A stretch of DNA of 64,000 nucleotides from Actinoplanes auranticolor (GCF_018332655.1 NZ_BOQL01000062.1:36165-100164), one strand, 5' to 3'. Positions 27,418 through 36,755 are shown, numbered from the stretch's first letter. The notes: generated by a model not told the origin, from the sequence alone. Translations and numbers: made by a program.

Positions 27418-27742
27418 CGTCCGCGGCAGGCTCGCGCAAGACGTCGGACGGCGGGGAGCGCCGGCGCCGCGACGGCGAGGGTGAGCGCCGCAAGCAGGAC
27501 CGCGACCCAGACGGTCGGGTCCAGAACCTGCTTACGGGCCAGCCAGTCACGGTCAGGGTGAGGCCGCCGCGTGGGGGACGGGTAAGCCCACCGGCGCAGC
27601 GGATGAATACGCCGTTAGAGACCGGAATCATCCGCACCCGCACGAGGACCAGCCCGGCAGCCCGCCGGCCCGCGGCAAGTGAGTCGATCTGCCAACCGTT
27701 GACGAGCAGCGAAACATTGCCTGCGACTATCGGAGGCCGCAT
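27418..27742 (-). pseudogene. TDT-family transporter, 3'-end remnant
   Basis: The minus strand reads PPIVAGNVSLLVNGWQIDSL and LVRVRMIPV. In a second frame it reads DWLARKQVLDPTVWVAVLLA and ALTLAVAAPALPAVRRLARA. This corresponds segment by segment to the C-terminal third of the intact transporter at 34061-35110 (AVAGNAWFLINGGHIDAIAA, LRMIPV, WITVLLAVLTLAIAAL, VRRLARAS). A frameshift and missing 5' part make it non-functional. Confidence 0.8.
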
Positions 27743-27832
27743 ACCTGGATGACCGATTAGGCGACACAGGCCGCCAGCCCCGGGCAAGTGGCGGCGATCA
27801 GAGCGGCATGCCGGTCCTCGTGTGTGAACAGC

Positions 27833-29008
27833 TCATCTGTCAGCCGGCAAACGCACAGCGAGCATGGCGATGTCGTCAGTGCGGTCAGCCCCGATGTCAG
27901 CGACCGCATCCTCGATCAGGTCCTGCAGCCGGGTCCGCCTGGCTGTCCGCAGGCGTCGGTGCAGATGGGCGGTACCGTCACCGGCCGCACCGCTCGAGCG
28001 TTCCACCAGCCCGTCCGTATGGAAAAGAACCGTTGATCCACTCGCTAACGGCATCGTCCACGTGTGCCGGGGGGCGAAGCGGCGTACGCCGAGCAACAGG
28101 TCGTTGCCGGTGAGCGATTGCATCGTCCCGTCCGGGTGGATGACCAGCGGCGGCGGGTGACCGGCGTTGGACCAGCGCAGACGATATCCGTCGCTGGCGC
28201 GGGTTTCGATGACCGCGACGACGGCGGTCGCAATGGTCGGTTCGCCCAGGGAGTGGTTGGCCGCATCCAGCCGGCGCAGGAGAGCAGACGGGGGTTCGCG
28301 GCGGTCGACGATGTACGCGCGCAGCATGCTGCGCAGCTGGCCCATCCGCGCTGCTGCGGCTATGTCGTGGCCGACCACGTCGCCGATGACCATGGTGAGC
28401 TGGCCGTTGCGCCCGGCGACCGCGTCATACCAGTCGCCGCCGACCTTCTCCTGCCGGTCTGCGGGCAGATAGTGTGCGGCGAGTTCATACCGTTCCACTG
28501 CTGGTAGGCGGGAAAGGATCGCTTCCTGCAGGGTGTTAGCGACTCCGATCCGTGCGTCGAGCCGATGCGCCCGCTCCAGTGCCTGCGCGATGTAAGTCGC
28601 CAGTGTCGCGATTACCGCTCGTTCGGCGACGTAGAACGTGCGCGGAGCGTCCCAGCGCAGGCGCAGGACCCCGATGATGCCGGTTGTTCCGACCAGCGGT
28701 ACGCATGCCGCAGCCTGCAGGTCTGGATTTGCCTCACTCGGAAACGCGGCGGCGAGTTCAGCGCCGTCGGTGAAGTAGAACGTCCGTCGTTCGCGAATGG
28801 TTTGCTCGGTCAGCGGATCCGATCGGCTACCGCCTACTACGACCCCCAGGCGGCTCGCGTCAAGCGCGAGACCCCGCAACTGAAGGACCGCATCCATCAC
28901 GTCCGCCACGCTCACTGTGGTCGATAACGTCTCACTAGCGCGTAGGAGAAGCAGATTACGTGCCATGTCAGTCGGTGTCATCTCGGGAGCGAGCTGTACT
29001 GCTGTCAT
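27833..29008 (-). CDS. GAF-PP2C (SpoIIE/RsbU-type) serine phosphatase
   Basis: 391 residues from ATG 29008 (a start at 29047 is possible). A GAF domain (about 20-165) precedes the PP2C-type phosphatase with VGGDWYDAV, VIGDVVGHDIAAAARMGQLR, the LRWSNAGHPPPLVIHPDG segment, FHTDGLVERS and TDDIAMLAVRLP, the metal-coordinating Asp residues being present. Such proteins dephosphorylate anti-sigma-factor antagonists. No STAS or anti-sigma gene is adjacent. It is divergent from the response-regulator pair. Confidence 0.88.
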   Translation of the reverse strand: MTAVQLAPEMTPTDMARNLLLLRASETLSTTVSVADVMDAVLQLRGLALDASRLGVVVGGSRSDPLTEQTIRERRTFYFTDGAELAAAFPSEANPDLQAAACVPLVGTTGIIGVLRLRWDAPRTFYVAERAVIATLATYIAQALERAHRLDARIGVANTLQEAILSRLPAVERYELAAHYLPADRQEKVGGDWYDAVAGRNGQLTMVIGDVVGHDIAAAARMGQLRSMLRAYIVDRREPPSALLRRLDAANHSLGEPTIATAVVAVIETRASDGYRLRWSNAGHPPPLVIHPDGTMQSLTGNDLLLGVRRFAPRHTWTMPLASGSTVLFHTDGLVERSSGAAGDGTAHLHRRLRTARRTRLQDLIEDAVADIGADRTDDIAMLAVRLPADR

Positions 29009-29058
29009 GAGGAAGCTCCTGGGGATGGCTCGGGTTCCGGGTCGCATGCCGGACGACC

Positions 29059-29421
29059 ATGGTGGCCGGAGATTCAGCCAGAGCTCTGAATTTCGCAGAG
29101 GGCGGGTGCGCTGACCAGGACGGTCGACCCGAGAAGTCGGGGGTGTCTACCGGAAGAAATGTAGGGCTGGCCCGATCAGTGCGGCCTGAGCACATCGCCT
29201 GGACAGCGGCCCTACTCGCCTTCAGCATCGCCTTACTAGTCGTTGGCCGAGTGGTCGGCATGTTCGTCGGCTCGTTGGACACCGGGGGAAGAGCCGGTCT
29301 GCTGCCCGCAGAGCAGAACCACCAGCAACCGAGCCTGCCCACGCTGCCGGCCGGTTCTGCGAACCTCGGCCTCTCCGGTCGTGACGCCTGTCGCGCAGAA
29401 TCAGCGACCTTCCGTTCTTGA
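29059..29421 (+). CDS. Doubtful small membrane protein
   Basis: 120 codons with one convincing hydrophobic segment, IAWTAALLAFSIALLVVGRV (about residues 45-65), followed by a polar tail. The beginning overlaps the promoter-like region of the divergent phosphatase gene and contains a regulatory-looking motif (29110-29173). If real it may start later, around the GTG/TTG codons near 29160-29170. No family recognised. Confidence 0.3.
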   Translation: MVAGDSARALNFAEGGCADQDGRPEKSGVSTGRNVGLARSVRPEHIAWTAALLAFSIALLVVGRVVGMFVGSLDTGGRAGLLPAEQNHQQPSLPTLPAGSANLGLSGRDACRAESATFRS

Positions 29422-29496
29422 CGCCTTTGTCCCTTTCGAGCTGCACCTAAGCTGGCGCATAGCGGCGGCGTGCCGTCACGGGCCGGCCAGATTGCC

Positions 29497-29523
29497 CCGG
29501 AGAATTTCCGGTTAGCCCTACCG
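29497..29523. promoter_or_regulatory. CCGGA...TTCCGGTTAGCCCTAC motif before the response regulators
   Basis: CCGGA at 29497-29501 and TTCCGGTTAGCC at 29506-29517, followed by CTAC. It lies 40 bp upstream of the receiver-domain gene. The same core recurs at 19584, 37629, 42070 and 47132, and a variant TTACGGGTAGCCCTAC is at 30792-30807. Confidence 0.45.
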
Positions 29524-29556
29524 CCGTCGCGGGTGCTGCGCTGAGACGATGAGCGG

Positions 29557-29931
29557 ATGCATGGCTTGATCCTGGTTGTCGACGACGACGCGTCCGTCCG
29601 CGGACTCGTCGTGCGCATTTTGCGCAGCTGGGGTCACATGGCGATCGGCGAGGCTGGTTCGGTCGCCGAAGCTCTCGCATACGCGGACGCATGGCGTCCC
29701 ACCATCGCGCTGGTCGACATCGGTCTGCCGGACGGCGACGGGTTCTCCCTCACCCGACAGTTTCAGGCTAGGCCCTGGGCAATACGCGTCGTAGTCCTGT
29801 CCTCCGACGCCGACCCGTCGAACAATGCGGCCGCCATCCGGGCCGGGGCGATCGGCTTCTTCCCCAAGGACGAGCTTTTGAGCCCTGCCCTGCAACGACT
29901 CATCAAGGACGGGGCCGATGAAGAGCAGTGA
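29557..29931 (+). CDS. Single-domain response regulator (CheY-like receiver)
   Basis: 124 residues: LILVVDDDASVRGLVVRIL (acidic pocket), phospho-acceptor Asp in LVDIGLPDGDGFSL, VVVLSSDAD (Ser in the Thr switch position) and the FFPKDEL lysine. There is no output domain. It overlaps the following NarL-type regulator by 14 bp, so they are co-expressed and may compete for the same kinase. Confidence 0.9.
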   Translation: MHGLILVVDDDASVRGLVVRILRSWGHMAIGEAGSVAEALAYADAWRPTIALVDIGLPDGDGFSLTRQFQARPWAIRVVVLSSDADPSNNAAAIRAGAIGFFPKDELLSPALQRLIKDGADEEQ

Positions 29932-30604
29932 AGCCGGCCGCCCGCTGAGGGTGGCTATCGGAGAGGACGACGTCCTGCTTCGCGAGGGCGTCGCCCGGAT
30001 CCTCACCGACGCCGGACTCGACGTCGTCGCACGGTCCGGCGATGCTGACGATCTGATGCAACGAGCGCTCGCTTACCGCCCTGACGTCGTCATCACCGAC
30101 GTACAGATGCCTCCCCAGTTCCAGGACGACGGCCTACGGGCGGCGATGGAGTTGCGCCGGCGTTCACCGGAGATCGGTGTTTTGATCCTGTCGCAGTTCT
30201 GTGAGCCCGCGTACGTGATGGATCTGGTCGGCGATCGGCCCGAAGGGGTCGGGTATCTGCTTAAGGAGCGGGTGGGGGATGTGACGGCGTTCGTGGATGC
30301 CGTCAGGCGGGTCGCGGCCGGCGGTAGTGCGCTGGATCCCGAGGTGGTTGTTCGGATGCTGGGGCGCCGCACCAAGGAGGGCCCCCTGCAACAGTTGACG
30401 CCCCGGGAGCTGGCCGTGCTCGCGGCGATGGCGGAAGGACTGTCCAACCTGGGGGTGGCCGAAAGCCTCCTGATCAGCCCCGCCTCCGTGGAAAAGCATG
30501 TGACAGCGATCTTCCGCAAGCTGCGTATCGCACCGACGGACAGCGAGAACCGCCGGGTCCAAGCCGTGTTGACCTATCTCCGCACAGACAATCCTCGGCG
30601 CTGA
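29918..30604 (+). CDS. NarL/LuxR-type response regulator
   Basis: 228 residues. The receiver domain has acidic GEDDVLLREGVARIL, phospho-Asp in VVITDVQMPPQFQDDG and Lys in YLLKERVGD. The C-terminal LuxR HTH is LTPRELAVLAAMAEGLSNLG, then SPASVEKHVTAIFRKLRI. It overlaps the upstream receiver gene. No kinase is adjacent; the HisKA_3 kinase at 12922 belongs to the class that normally pairs with NarL regulators. Confidence 0.9.
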   Translation: MKSSEAGRPLRVAIGEDDVLLREGVARILTDAGLDVVARSGDADDLMQRALAYRPDVVITDVQMPPQFQDDGLRAAMELRRRSPEIGVLILSQFCEPAYVMDLVGDRPEGVGYLLKERVGDVTAFVDAVRRVAAGGSALDPEVVVRMLGRRTKEGPLQQLTPRELAVLAAMAEGLSNLGVAESLLISPASVEKHVTAIFRKLRIAPTDSENRRVQAVLTYLRTDNPRR

Positions 30605-31109
30605 GCCGCCAGGTCTTGCACCTCAGCGCCGAGGAAGGCGCTGGCCGACGCCGAGGACAGGTGGACGTCGCCGGCGCCGGACTGCTGATCAGCAACGCCA
30701 GGATGGTCTTCCTCGCTCCTTCGTCGCCAGCCAGCGTGACGACTCCGGCCGCATCATCGACGTGACCCGGCTCGGCGAGATTACCTCCGCTTTACGGGTA
30801 GCCCTACTTTTTCTCCGGTGAACACCCAGCGGTATTCGGGTTAGCAGTCCTGGTCAGCACAGCGTGCGTTTGCGAGATTCAGACCAGACCTGATGACCGA
30901 GAAGCGCAATCACCCCTTGTGCGCGTGACGGCTTCCTCTTTCAACCCGGCACCTCCAGGGCGACACCGGCCCTGGTGCCTGAGTAGGCCTGCCGACCTTG
31001 ACCGTCGGGACCGAACGAACATGTAGCGCCGTCCGTGCCGTGACAGACGACCGCTGAGGTCGGCTGACGGCGGCGGAGGTCCGCAGATATCCGAGCACTA
31101 GGGGCCGCT
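30605..31109. other. Gap with regulatory-like motifs, no gene
   Basis: No coding frame is supported. TTACGGGTAGCCCTAC at 30792-30807 and TTCGGGTTAGCA at 30835-30846 are variants of the motif in front of the response-regulator gene. Confidence 0.4.
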
Positions 31110-32330
31110 GTGAGCCACGAACGAGAGCCGCTCCGGGTGCGTGGCCGGTTCAACGCGATGTGGATGACGGCGGCGCTGATTGCCGGTGGTGCGGCGTTCC
31201 TGCTAGCTGGATTGTCGTCCGCTCGATCGACATTCACCAACCTCGCTGCGGGTTACCAATTGTGGCCTGGAAACTACTCGCAGGTGTGGCCGTGGTTCAG
31301 GTGGATTGTCGGTGACACCACCGAGGCCGGCTTCCAGAAGGACGCGCTGGCCGGTGTCCTGATGCTGATGGGCGCCGCGATAGCTCATTGGGGTGCCGGC
31401 CGGGGTAAACGGTGGGCGGGCTTCGCCCTGAGTGGAGGAATCGGACTCTTCCCGTGGATGGCGGGCAGTGCCTTCCTCGGTCTGCTGGTCAGCAATGCGG
31501 CGTGGGGCTGGACCATCGCCGTGTCCGGTATGTGGCAGCCGACATTCGTACCGTTCGTGTCGTTGCCGAGCGCTCTCGTCCTGGTCTACGGACGCGGGTG
31601 GGCGGTGGCCTTGACAGGTGCAGTGCTCGGCGCCGGTCTCACCACGCCAATCGCACTCCTGCTGGTGAATTTCGTTTGCCGACCGACCGGCCTCCCGAAC
31701 GTCGTTGGCACAACCACAGGCATGGGGGTAAGCGCGTTGATCGCCTTTCCCCTCTGCCGATCATTGCCGTGGCTGCCTCGCTCCGCTGTCAGCGCAACAA
31801 GGGAGGCCGGCCCCGACTGCCCGGAACGCGGTAGTGCCGTTCCTGTCCATCAGGGGCCGTTCTGGGTCGCCCGCCGAACTCTGGCGGACTTCACCGAGGC
31901 GCAGTTCTACGGCAACGAGTGGGCCGGCGTTGGCTTGATCGCCGGCACGCTACTGAGCTATGGGCTCAACCCGGGTCTGCCCGCGTACGGTTCCGGGCTG
32001 GTGCCTCAGCTGCTGACCGCCCAAGTGTTGACGGCCGTGCTGGGGGTGGCGCTTTGGCGGCGTCAGTGGGCAGAGAGAGGCTGGTACCCGACCTTCGTCC
32101 CGGTGGTGTCCATCGCTCCGGCCGTGGTGCTGACCTACGGAGGAACTGTGCCCGCTGTTTTGGCGGGTGCCGTCCTCGGTGCCCTTGTCGGTCCGCCTCT
32201 GTCGATATTCATCGCGAGAGGGTTGCCGGCAGGCTTTCATCCTTTCATCGGAAACGTCATGTCCATGGCGGCGGGTACGGCGCTGATCGTGCCGTTACTG
32301 GGCGCCGTGCCCGGCTTTCGCAGTCCGTGA
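31110..32330 (+). CDS. Multi-pass membrane protein with internal duplication
   Basis: 406 residues from GTG 31110. About ten hydrophobic segments are separated by a soluble linker near residues 228-260. The two halves are duplicated: WQPTFVPFVSLPSALVLVYG (from about 142) matches WYPTFVPVVSIAPAVVLTYG (from about 330), each followed by an A-V-L-G-A helix and a conserved final pair. No transporter or enzyme family is recognised. It lies between the response regulators and a hydrolase gene. Confidence 0.75.
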   Translation: MSHEREPLRVRGRFNAMWMTAALIAGGAAFLLAGLSSARSTFTNLAAGYQLWPGNYSQVWPWFRWIVGDTTEAGFQKDALAGVLMLMGAAIAHWGAGRGKRWAGFALSGGIGLFPWMAGSAFLGLLVSNAAWGWTIAVSGMWQPTFVPFVSLPSALVLVYGRGWAVALTGAVLGAGLTTPIALLLVNFVCRPTGLPNVVGTTTGMGVSALIAFPLCRSLPWLPRSAVSATREAGPDCPERGSAVPVHQGPFWVARRTLADFTEAQFYGNEWAGVGLIAGTLLSYGLNPGLPAYGSGLVPQLLTAQVLTAVLGVALWRRQWAERGWYPTFVPVVSIAPAVVLTYGGTVPAVLAGAVLGALVGPPLSIFIARGLPAGFHPFIGNVMSMAAGTALIVPLLGAVPGFRSP

Positions 32331-32467
32331 ATCAGTCAGTCGTATTCACCCGGAAGGAGACGGGCCTGTATGCCGGATGCTCCGGCCTCGTCGTGTTATC
32401 ACCAGCGAACCAACCGTCGACTAGTGCGGCTTCGGCCGTCAGCTCAGGCAGATCGGGAGTGAGAGCA

Positions 32468-33337
32468 ATGAGTCCCTTCGACACCCGCTACAAAACAGCA
32501 AAAGTGAACGGCCTGGACATTTTCTACCGAGAGGCAGGTGACCCGTCGAGGCCCACCCTGCTACTGCTGCACGGCTTTCCTTCCAGCTCGCACATGTTCC
32601 GCAACCTGATCGCCTCACTGGCAGACGAATACCATCTGATCGCTCCCGACCATGTCGGCTACGGACGATCTTCGATGCCGTCCGTCACCGAGTTCAAGTA
32701 CAGCTTCGACACCCTTGCAGAAGTCACCGAGGCGCTCGTCGATCAGCTCGAGTTGGAGCGCTTCGCCGTTTACATCCATGATTACGGAGCGCCGATCGGT
32801 CTGCGGATCGCAAGCCGTAACCCGGAGCGGATTACCGCCCTGATCAGTCAGAGCGGTAACGCGTACGTCGAGGGGTTCACGCCGTTCTGGGACATCCTAT
32901 TCGCACATGCGAAGGACCGCCCGGCAAATGAGGCCGGGGTCCGCAGATATCTGACCAAGGAGACCACGCACTGGCAGTACACGCACGGCGTCCCGGTCGA
33001 CCGCTTGGATCGTATAGCCCCGGAAACTTGGCTGCTCGATCAGGCGGGCTTGGACCGGCCCGACAACGATGCCATCCAGCTGCAGCTGTTCTGGGACTAT
33101 CAATTCAACCTCGACGGCTATCCTGCGTTCCAGGAGTACTTCCGCACCCACCAGCCTCCGTTGCTGGTCACGTGGGGCAAGAACGACAAGATTTTCGGTG
33201 CCGCGGGCGCCGAGGCATTCCGGCAGGATTTCCCGGACGGCGAGATCCACCTGCTTGATGCCGGACACTTCGCGCTTGAAACGCACGGCCCGGAAATCAG
33301 TGATCACATTCGCTCCTTCCTTGGCAGGGTGCTTTAG
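32468..33337 (+). CDS. Alpha/beta hydrolase with Asp nucleophile (haloalkane dehalogenase/epoxide hydrolase-like)
   Basis: 289 residues from ATG 32468. Alpha/beta-hydrolase signatures are LLLLHGFPSSSHMFRNLI (oxyanion loop), APDHVGYGRSSMP, nucleophile elbow YIHDYGAPIGLRIA with Asp in place of Ser, and the C-terminal catalytic His in LLDAGHFALETHG. The Asp nucleophile is typical of haloalkane dehalogenases and epoxide hydrolases. The substrate is unknown. Bases 33338-33689 downstream show no gene. Confidence 0.88.
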   Translation: MSPFDTRYKTAKVNGLDIFYREAGDPSRPTLLLLHGFPSSSHMFRNLIASLADEYHLIAPDHVGYGRSSMPSVTEFKYSFDTLAEVTEALVDQLELERFAVYIHDYGAPIGLRIASRNPERITALISQSGNAYVEGFTPFWDILFAHAKDRPANEAGVRRYLTKETTHWQYTHGVPVDRLDRIAPETWLLDQAGLDRPDNDAIQLQLFWDYQFNLDGYPAFQEYFRTHQPPLLVTWGKNDKIFGAAGAEAFRQDFPDGEIHLLDAGHFALETHGPEISDHIRSFLGRVL

Positions 33338-33689
33338 TAATGTCCGCGTAACTTGCCGGGTGATGGTGTTCTACCGGGACATCTGGATCGTTGTGGATGC
33401 GGCCGAGCGGTTCTAAAAGCAACACTCCCGGCCGGCGTCGGAGGGAACTGCTCAGCCAGCATCCAAACGTCGATGCATGCGTCGGCAGCGCGGTAAGAGC
33501 GGGGTTAGGTGCACCAGCCGCTCGCTGAGCTGCCGGCGCATTGTGACGAAGCGACATGTGCGTAGTCGGCCAAGCGCGTGCTTCCCGCGAGTCGCGTTGC
33601 CAGCCCGGGCCGGCCTTGCATTCACGGACGCACCGATCCGAAGTAGCGACACCAAGGCGCACGGAATGGTCATACGTCGTCGCCACTCA

Positions 33690-34050
33690 TCCGGATGGGA
33701 CAGGGCGGTCAGGGCCCTGGGCGCGGTCGATCAGGCCGGCCAGCCCGGAACTGTATCCGGCGGGCGCCGCCCACGCCGCCGCCACGTCGATGCGGGTGCG
33801 GGCGCTGAGGACGGCGCGAGTGCGGGCGCGGCTGACCTTGGCATGGTTGACGACATTTGGTGAGTGCATCGCCGACGAGGCGGTAAGCGCTGGTCTCGAC
33901 TTCCGACGACCAACCGCGCATGCGGATGGCCGTCGGAAGGCGGCTGCTGGTCGTCCAGGATCGACTTCACGCAGCCGCGTGATCCGCCCCGTGACGACGT
34001 CGAGGACGACGACGTCGAGAGGATTCCGCTGACGATCAGTCGGGGATCGG
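33690..34050 (-). pseudogene. Decayed GAF-histidine-kinase C-terminus
   Basis: Fragments in three minus frames follow the order of the intact kinase at 12922: IVSGILS, VKSILDDQQPPSD, SSEVETSAYRLVGDALTK, NVVNHAKVSRARTRAV and SSGLAGLIDRAQ. The intact copy has IVSGILPAAL, VESLLADQPLLVD, VEVETTAYFIIAEALTN, NVVKHADAGRVWVRAG and GSGLTGLFDRVEA. Frameshifts throughout. Confidence 0.75.
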
Positions 34051-34060
34051 GTAGATCGTG

Positions 34061-35110
34061 TCAGGAGGTCTTGGCCAGGCCGGCAGCCGTCGACAGCGGC
34101 GGTGTACTGCTCACAGCCGGCATGTAGGAGGCCCGTGCGAGGCGTCGTACGGTGAGAATTCCCAACGCCGCGATGGCGAGAGTGAGTACCGCGAGCAGGA
34201 CCGTGATCCACGCCGTCCGGCCCGGAGCCTGTTCCGCGGCCAGCCAGTTGACGGCCAAGGCGAAGACCGCCGCGTAGGAGAACGAGTAGGCCCACCAGCC
34301 GGGACCGAACGGAACCTGCCGGTAGACCGGGATCATCCGTAATTGCACCAGGGCCATCAGGATGGCATAGCCGACCAGTCCGGCGGCGATCGCGTCGATG
34401 TGCCCGCCGTTGATGAGGAACCAAGCGTTGCCCGCTACCGCCGGGGGCGCCGCGTCGATGGCGATCGTCGGGCGCAGCGCCGGGGGCAGCGCGGGCGCGG
34501 TGAACAGCCGTACCTGAACGATCGAGCCCAGGACGAGCCAGCAGACCACGCCGTAGCCGAACAGCACCATGGCCAGGGTGGGGTAACCGAACACGGCACT
34601 GCCGCCAGCGGCGATCAGGCCACCGGCGACCGTCGGCAGGAGGTACCCGGGATGCCATTGGGCGAGCTGGAGGTCGGCGATGATCCATTCGCCGGAGAGC
34701 CAGCTGCCGACCGCCATAGTCAGCACCAATGCCACTAGGAAGACGGTTTCGCCGACGGCTCTGGCATGGCCGCCGAGCGCGATACCGAGCAGCATCGGCA
34801 CGATCACGATGAGCGCGGTGAACGGCGCGAACACCGGATCCCTCAACTCGGTCCTGATCCGGCCACCACGGATGACATTGCCGAGGTACCAGATCAGGGC
34901 GGCCAGCCAGATGCATGCCGCGGCGACCCACAGTGCGTCTGCCGGCCATCGAGGTAGCCCGGCGACGGCATGTGCCGTCGACCAGACCTGGGCCAGACCG
35001 CAGACACCGAACGGCATGCCGAACACGTTCGGGGTCACCCGGTACGCGGGCTGGCCGGTCCACGTACGGCGGCGGCTGCTGGGAGGTCGTCCCGTGAGGG
35101 TGTCTGTCAT
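34061..35110 (-). CDS. TDT-family (TehA/SLAC1-like) membrane transporter
   Basis: 349 residues, about ten transmembrane helices. It begins with the family opening VTPNVFGMPFGVCGLAQVWS, later GSWLSGEWIIADLQLAQWHP-GYLLPTVAGG and FGPGWWAYSFSYAAVFALAV. TDT proteins (tellurite resistance/dicarboxylate, SLAC1 anion channels) move anions across the cytoplasmic membrane. The stop of the next upstream gene is 4 bp before its start, so it is in an operon with the PNPOx-like gene. A truncated copy lies at 27418-27742. Confidence 0.88.
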   Translation of the reverse strand: MTDTLTGRPPSSRRRTWTGQPAYRVTPNVFGMPFGVCGLAQVWSTAHAVAGLPRWPADALWVAAACIWLAALIWYLGNVIRGGRIRTELRDPVFAPFTALIVIVPMLLGIALGGHARAVGETVFLVALVLTMAVGSWLSGEWIIADLQLAQWHPGYLLPTVAGGLIAAGGSAVFGYPTLAMVLFGYGVVCWLVLGSIVQVRLFTAPALPPALRPTIAIDAAPPAVAGNAWFLINGGHIDAIAAGLVGYAILMALVQLRMIPVYRQVPFGPGWWAYSFSYAAVFALAVNWLAAEQAPGRTAWITVLLAVLTLAIAALGILTVRRLARASYMPAVSSTPPLSTAAGLAKTS

Positions 35111-35114
35111 CTGG

Positions 35115-35747
35115 TCAATCGCCTTCCGATGGGCGGCAGTCGTTGCGCAGGGCTGTGTTTTCCGCTTCGAGTTCGGTGATGCGGTTGCGGAGCACGTCGA
35201 GGTGCGGCTCGAGGTCGGTGACGGTGTAGCGGGGGGTGATGTGCTGCTGGCAGTTCCAGTCGAAGGCTTCCACCGTGACGATGACGCCGCGCTCGATGAC
35301 GGCGCGGTAGTCCGGGTTGCTCAGTTCCGCGATCAGGTCGGCGTCGTCGTCGGGGTATACGACCCGGGCGTGACCGTAGATCTTCAGCCGGCGCCGGTGC
35401 GGATAGTCCATGACGATGAGCGCTACTCGGTTGTCGCCGGCGATGTTGCCGGTGCTGATGTACTGCAGGTTGCCTTGGAAGTCGGCCCAGGCGATCGTGT
35501 TGTCGTCGCGGACCCGGAGGAAGCCGGGTGGCCCACCGCGGTACTGCACGTAGGGCCACCCGGACTCGCTGACCGTGGCGAGATAGAAGCTGTCGCGCGC
35601 GGCGAGGAACGTACGAACGTCAGAGGTAAACCGGTCCGGGCCGAAATGCCGGTTGCGGCGCCGGGCATAGAACTCCTGGCTTCCGTAGCGTTCCTGGACT
35701 TCGCCGACCTGGTCGGTGAAGGCGATGTCGGCGTAGTGCGCGCTCAC
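35115..35747 (-). CDS. Pyridoxamine-5'-phosphate-oxidase-like flavin/heme-binding protein
   Basis: 210 residues, GTG start. The split-barrel pattern is FLAARDSFYLATVSESGWPY-VQYRGG, IAWADFQGNLQYISTGNI, VALIVMDYPHRRRLKIYGHA, with a C-terminal coiled-coil-like RNRITELEAENTALRND. The family binds FMN (or F420/heme) and acts as oxidoreductase or as a general stress protein. It sits upstream of the TDT transporter in the same operon. Confidence 0.85.
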   Translation of the reverse strand: MSAHYADIAFTDQVGEVQERYGSQEFYARRRNRHFGPDRFTSDVRTFLAARDSFYLATVSESGWPYVQYRGGPPGFLRVRDDNTIAWADFQGNLQYISTGNIAGDNRVALIVMDYPHRRRLKIYGHARVVYPDDDADLIAELSNPDYRAVIERGVIVTVEAFDWNCQQHITPRYTVTDLEPHLDVLRNRITELEAENTALRNDCRPSEGD

Positions 35748-35777
35748 GATGGAACCTCGTTGTCGTCAGATGGCCGG

Positions 35778-36755
35778 TCAGCGGATGAACTTGAGCAGTT
35801 CCGCGTTGAACTTGTCCTTCTCGTCGACATAGACCGCGTGCCCGGCAGTGGCGAAGGTGACCAGTCGCGCGTCGCGGATCCCCGCGGCCAGGGCCTGGCC
35901 GTGGTCCAGGGGCACGATCTTGTCGTTGATGGCGTGGAAAACCCGGGTCGGCACTTTCACCCGGGCCAGGTCGGCGGTCAGGTCATCGTCGCGCAAGGCG
36001 ATCAGGCCGGCCCGGCTGGCCTGCAGCGAGGCCTGGTCGAGGCATTGCCGTTCGAAGAACTGCAGGAACGGATCCGTGGTGATGTCGGTGTGGGTGGAGA
36101 AGAAGTTCGCGGTCAGGCCCCGGATCGTCGCCGCCCGGTCGGTGGCGTAGCCGGAGATCAGGCCGTCGAGCCCGGCGGCGAGGTCGGCGGACTGCGGGCC
36201 GTACACGTAGCGGGGAGCCGAGGCTTCGGCCAGCACCAGCTTGCCCACCCGGCTGCCGAAGCGCGCCGCGTGGCGAAGCGCGACCGCGCTGCCCATCGAG
36301 TGCCCGACCAGGGTGACGTCCCGCAGCGACAACGCCTCGAGGACCTTCAGGATGTCTTGTGCCCACACGTTGTAGGTGTACGGGCCGTACGGGGCGTCGG
36401 ACAGTCCGAAGCCGCGCAGGTCCAGGCCAATGGCCCGGTAGCCGTGATCGGCGAGGAACAGATAGTTGTACTCGAAGGTCGTCGAGGCCAGCGGCCAGCC
36501 GGGAACGAACACGACCGTTCCGCGGCTGCCGCCGTTCAGGTCCGAGACGTTGACCTCGACGCCCGGGGCCACCGGAATGCGAGTGCCGCCGCGGCTTGTA
36601 GTGGTGTGCGGGGCGGCGGCCGCCGGTGCCGTGCCGGCCCCGACGACGGCGGCTGCGGTCAGGGCGGCACCGGTTCCGGCGCTCAATACCGCTCGGCGCG
36701 AAGTCCCGTGTCGGCCGATCGGGTTGGTCTCACTTGTTTCGTTCCGCTGGTTCAT
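35778..36755 (-). CDS. Secreted (Tat) alpha/beta hydrolase
   Basis: 325 residues from ATG 36755. The twin-arginine signal is TSRRAVLSAGTGAALTAAAV followed by A-P-A-A-A-A-P. The hydrolase has FVPGWPLASTTFEYNYLFLA, LDLRGFGLSDAP, the Ser nucleophile elbow VGHSMGSAVAL, and a C-terminal HAINDKIVPLDHG with His in FATAGHAVYVDE. It resembles non-heme haloperoxidase/esterase hydrolases. Export by Tat implies a folded extracellular enzyme. Confidence 0.9.
   Translation of the reverse strand: MNQRNETSETNPIGRHGTSRRAVLSAGTGAALTAAAVVGAGTAPAAAAPHTTTSRGGTRIPVAPGVEVNVSDLNGGSRGTVVFVPGWPLASTTFEYNYLFLADHGYRAIGLDLRGFGLSDAPYGPYTYNVWAQDILKVLEALSLRDVTLVGHSMGSAVALRHAARFGSRVGKLVLAEASAPRYVYGPQSADLAAGLDGLISGYATDRAATIRGLTANFFSTHTDITTDPFLQFFERQCLDQASLQASRAGLIALRDDDLTADLARVKVPTRVFHAINDKIVPLDHGQALAAGIRDARLVTFATAGHAVYVDEKDKFNAELLKFIR

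Noticed and set aside
29059..29618. A 216-codon minus-strand gene
   Set aside because: Shadow of the intergenic region and the receiver gene; no coding character or ribosome site.
32370..32462. A 30-codon leader peptide after GGAAGGAG upstream of the 32468 hydrolase
   Set aside because: Possible ribosome site, but the peptide has no conserved feature or attenuation hairpin; too weak to list.
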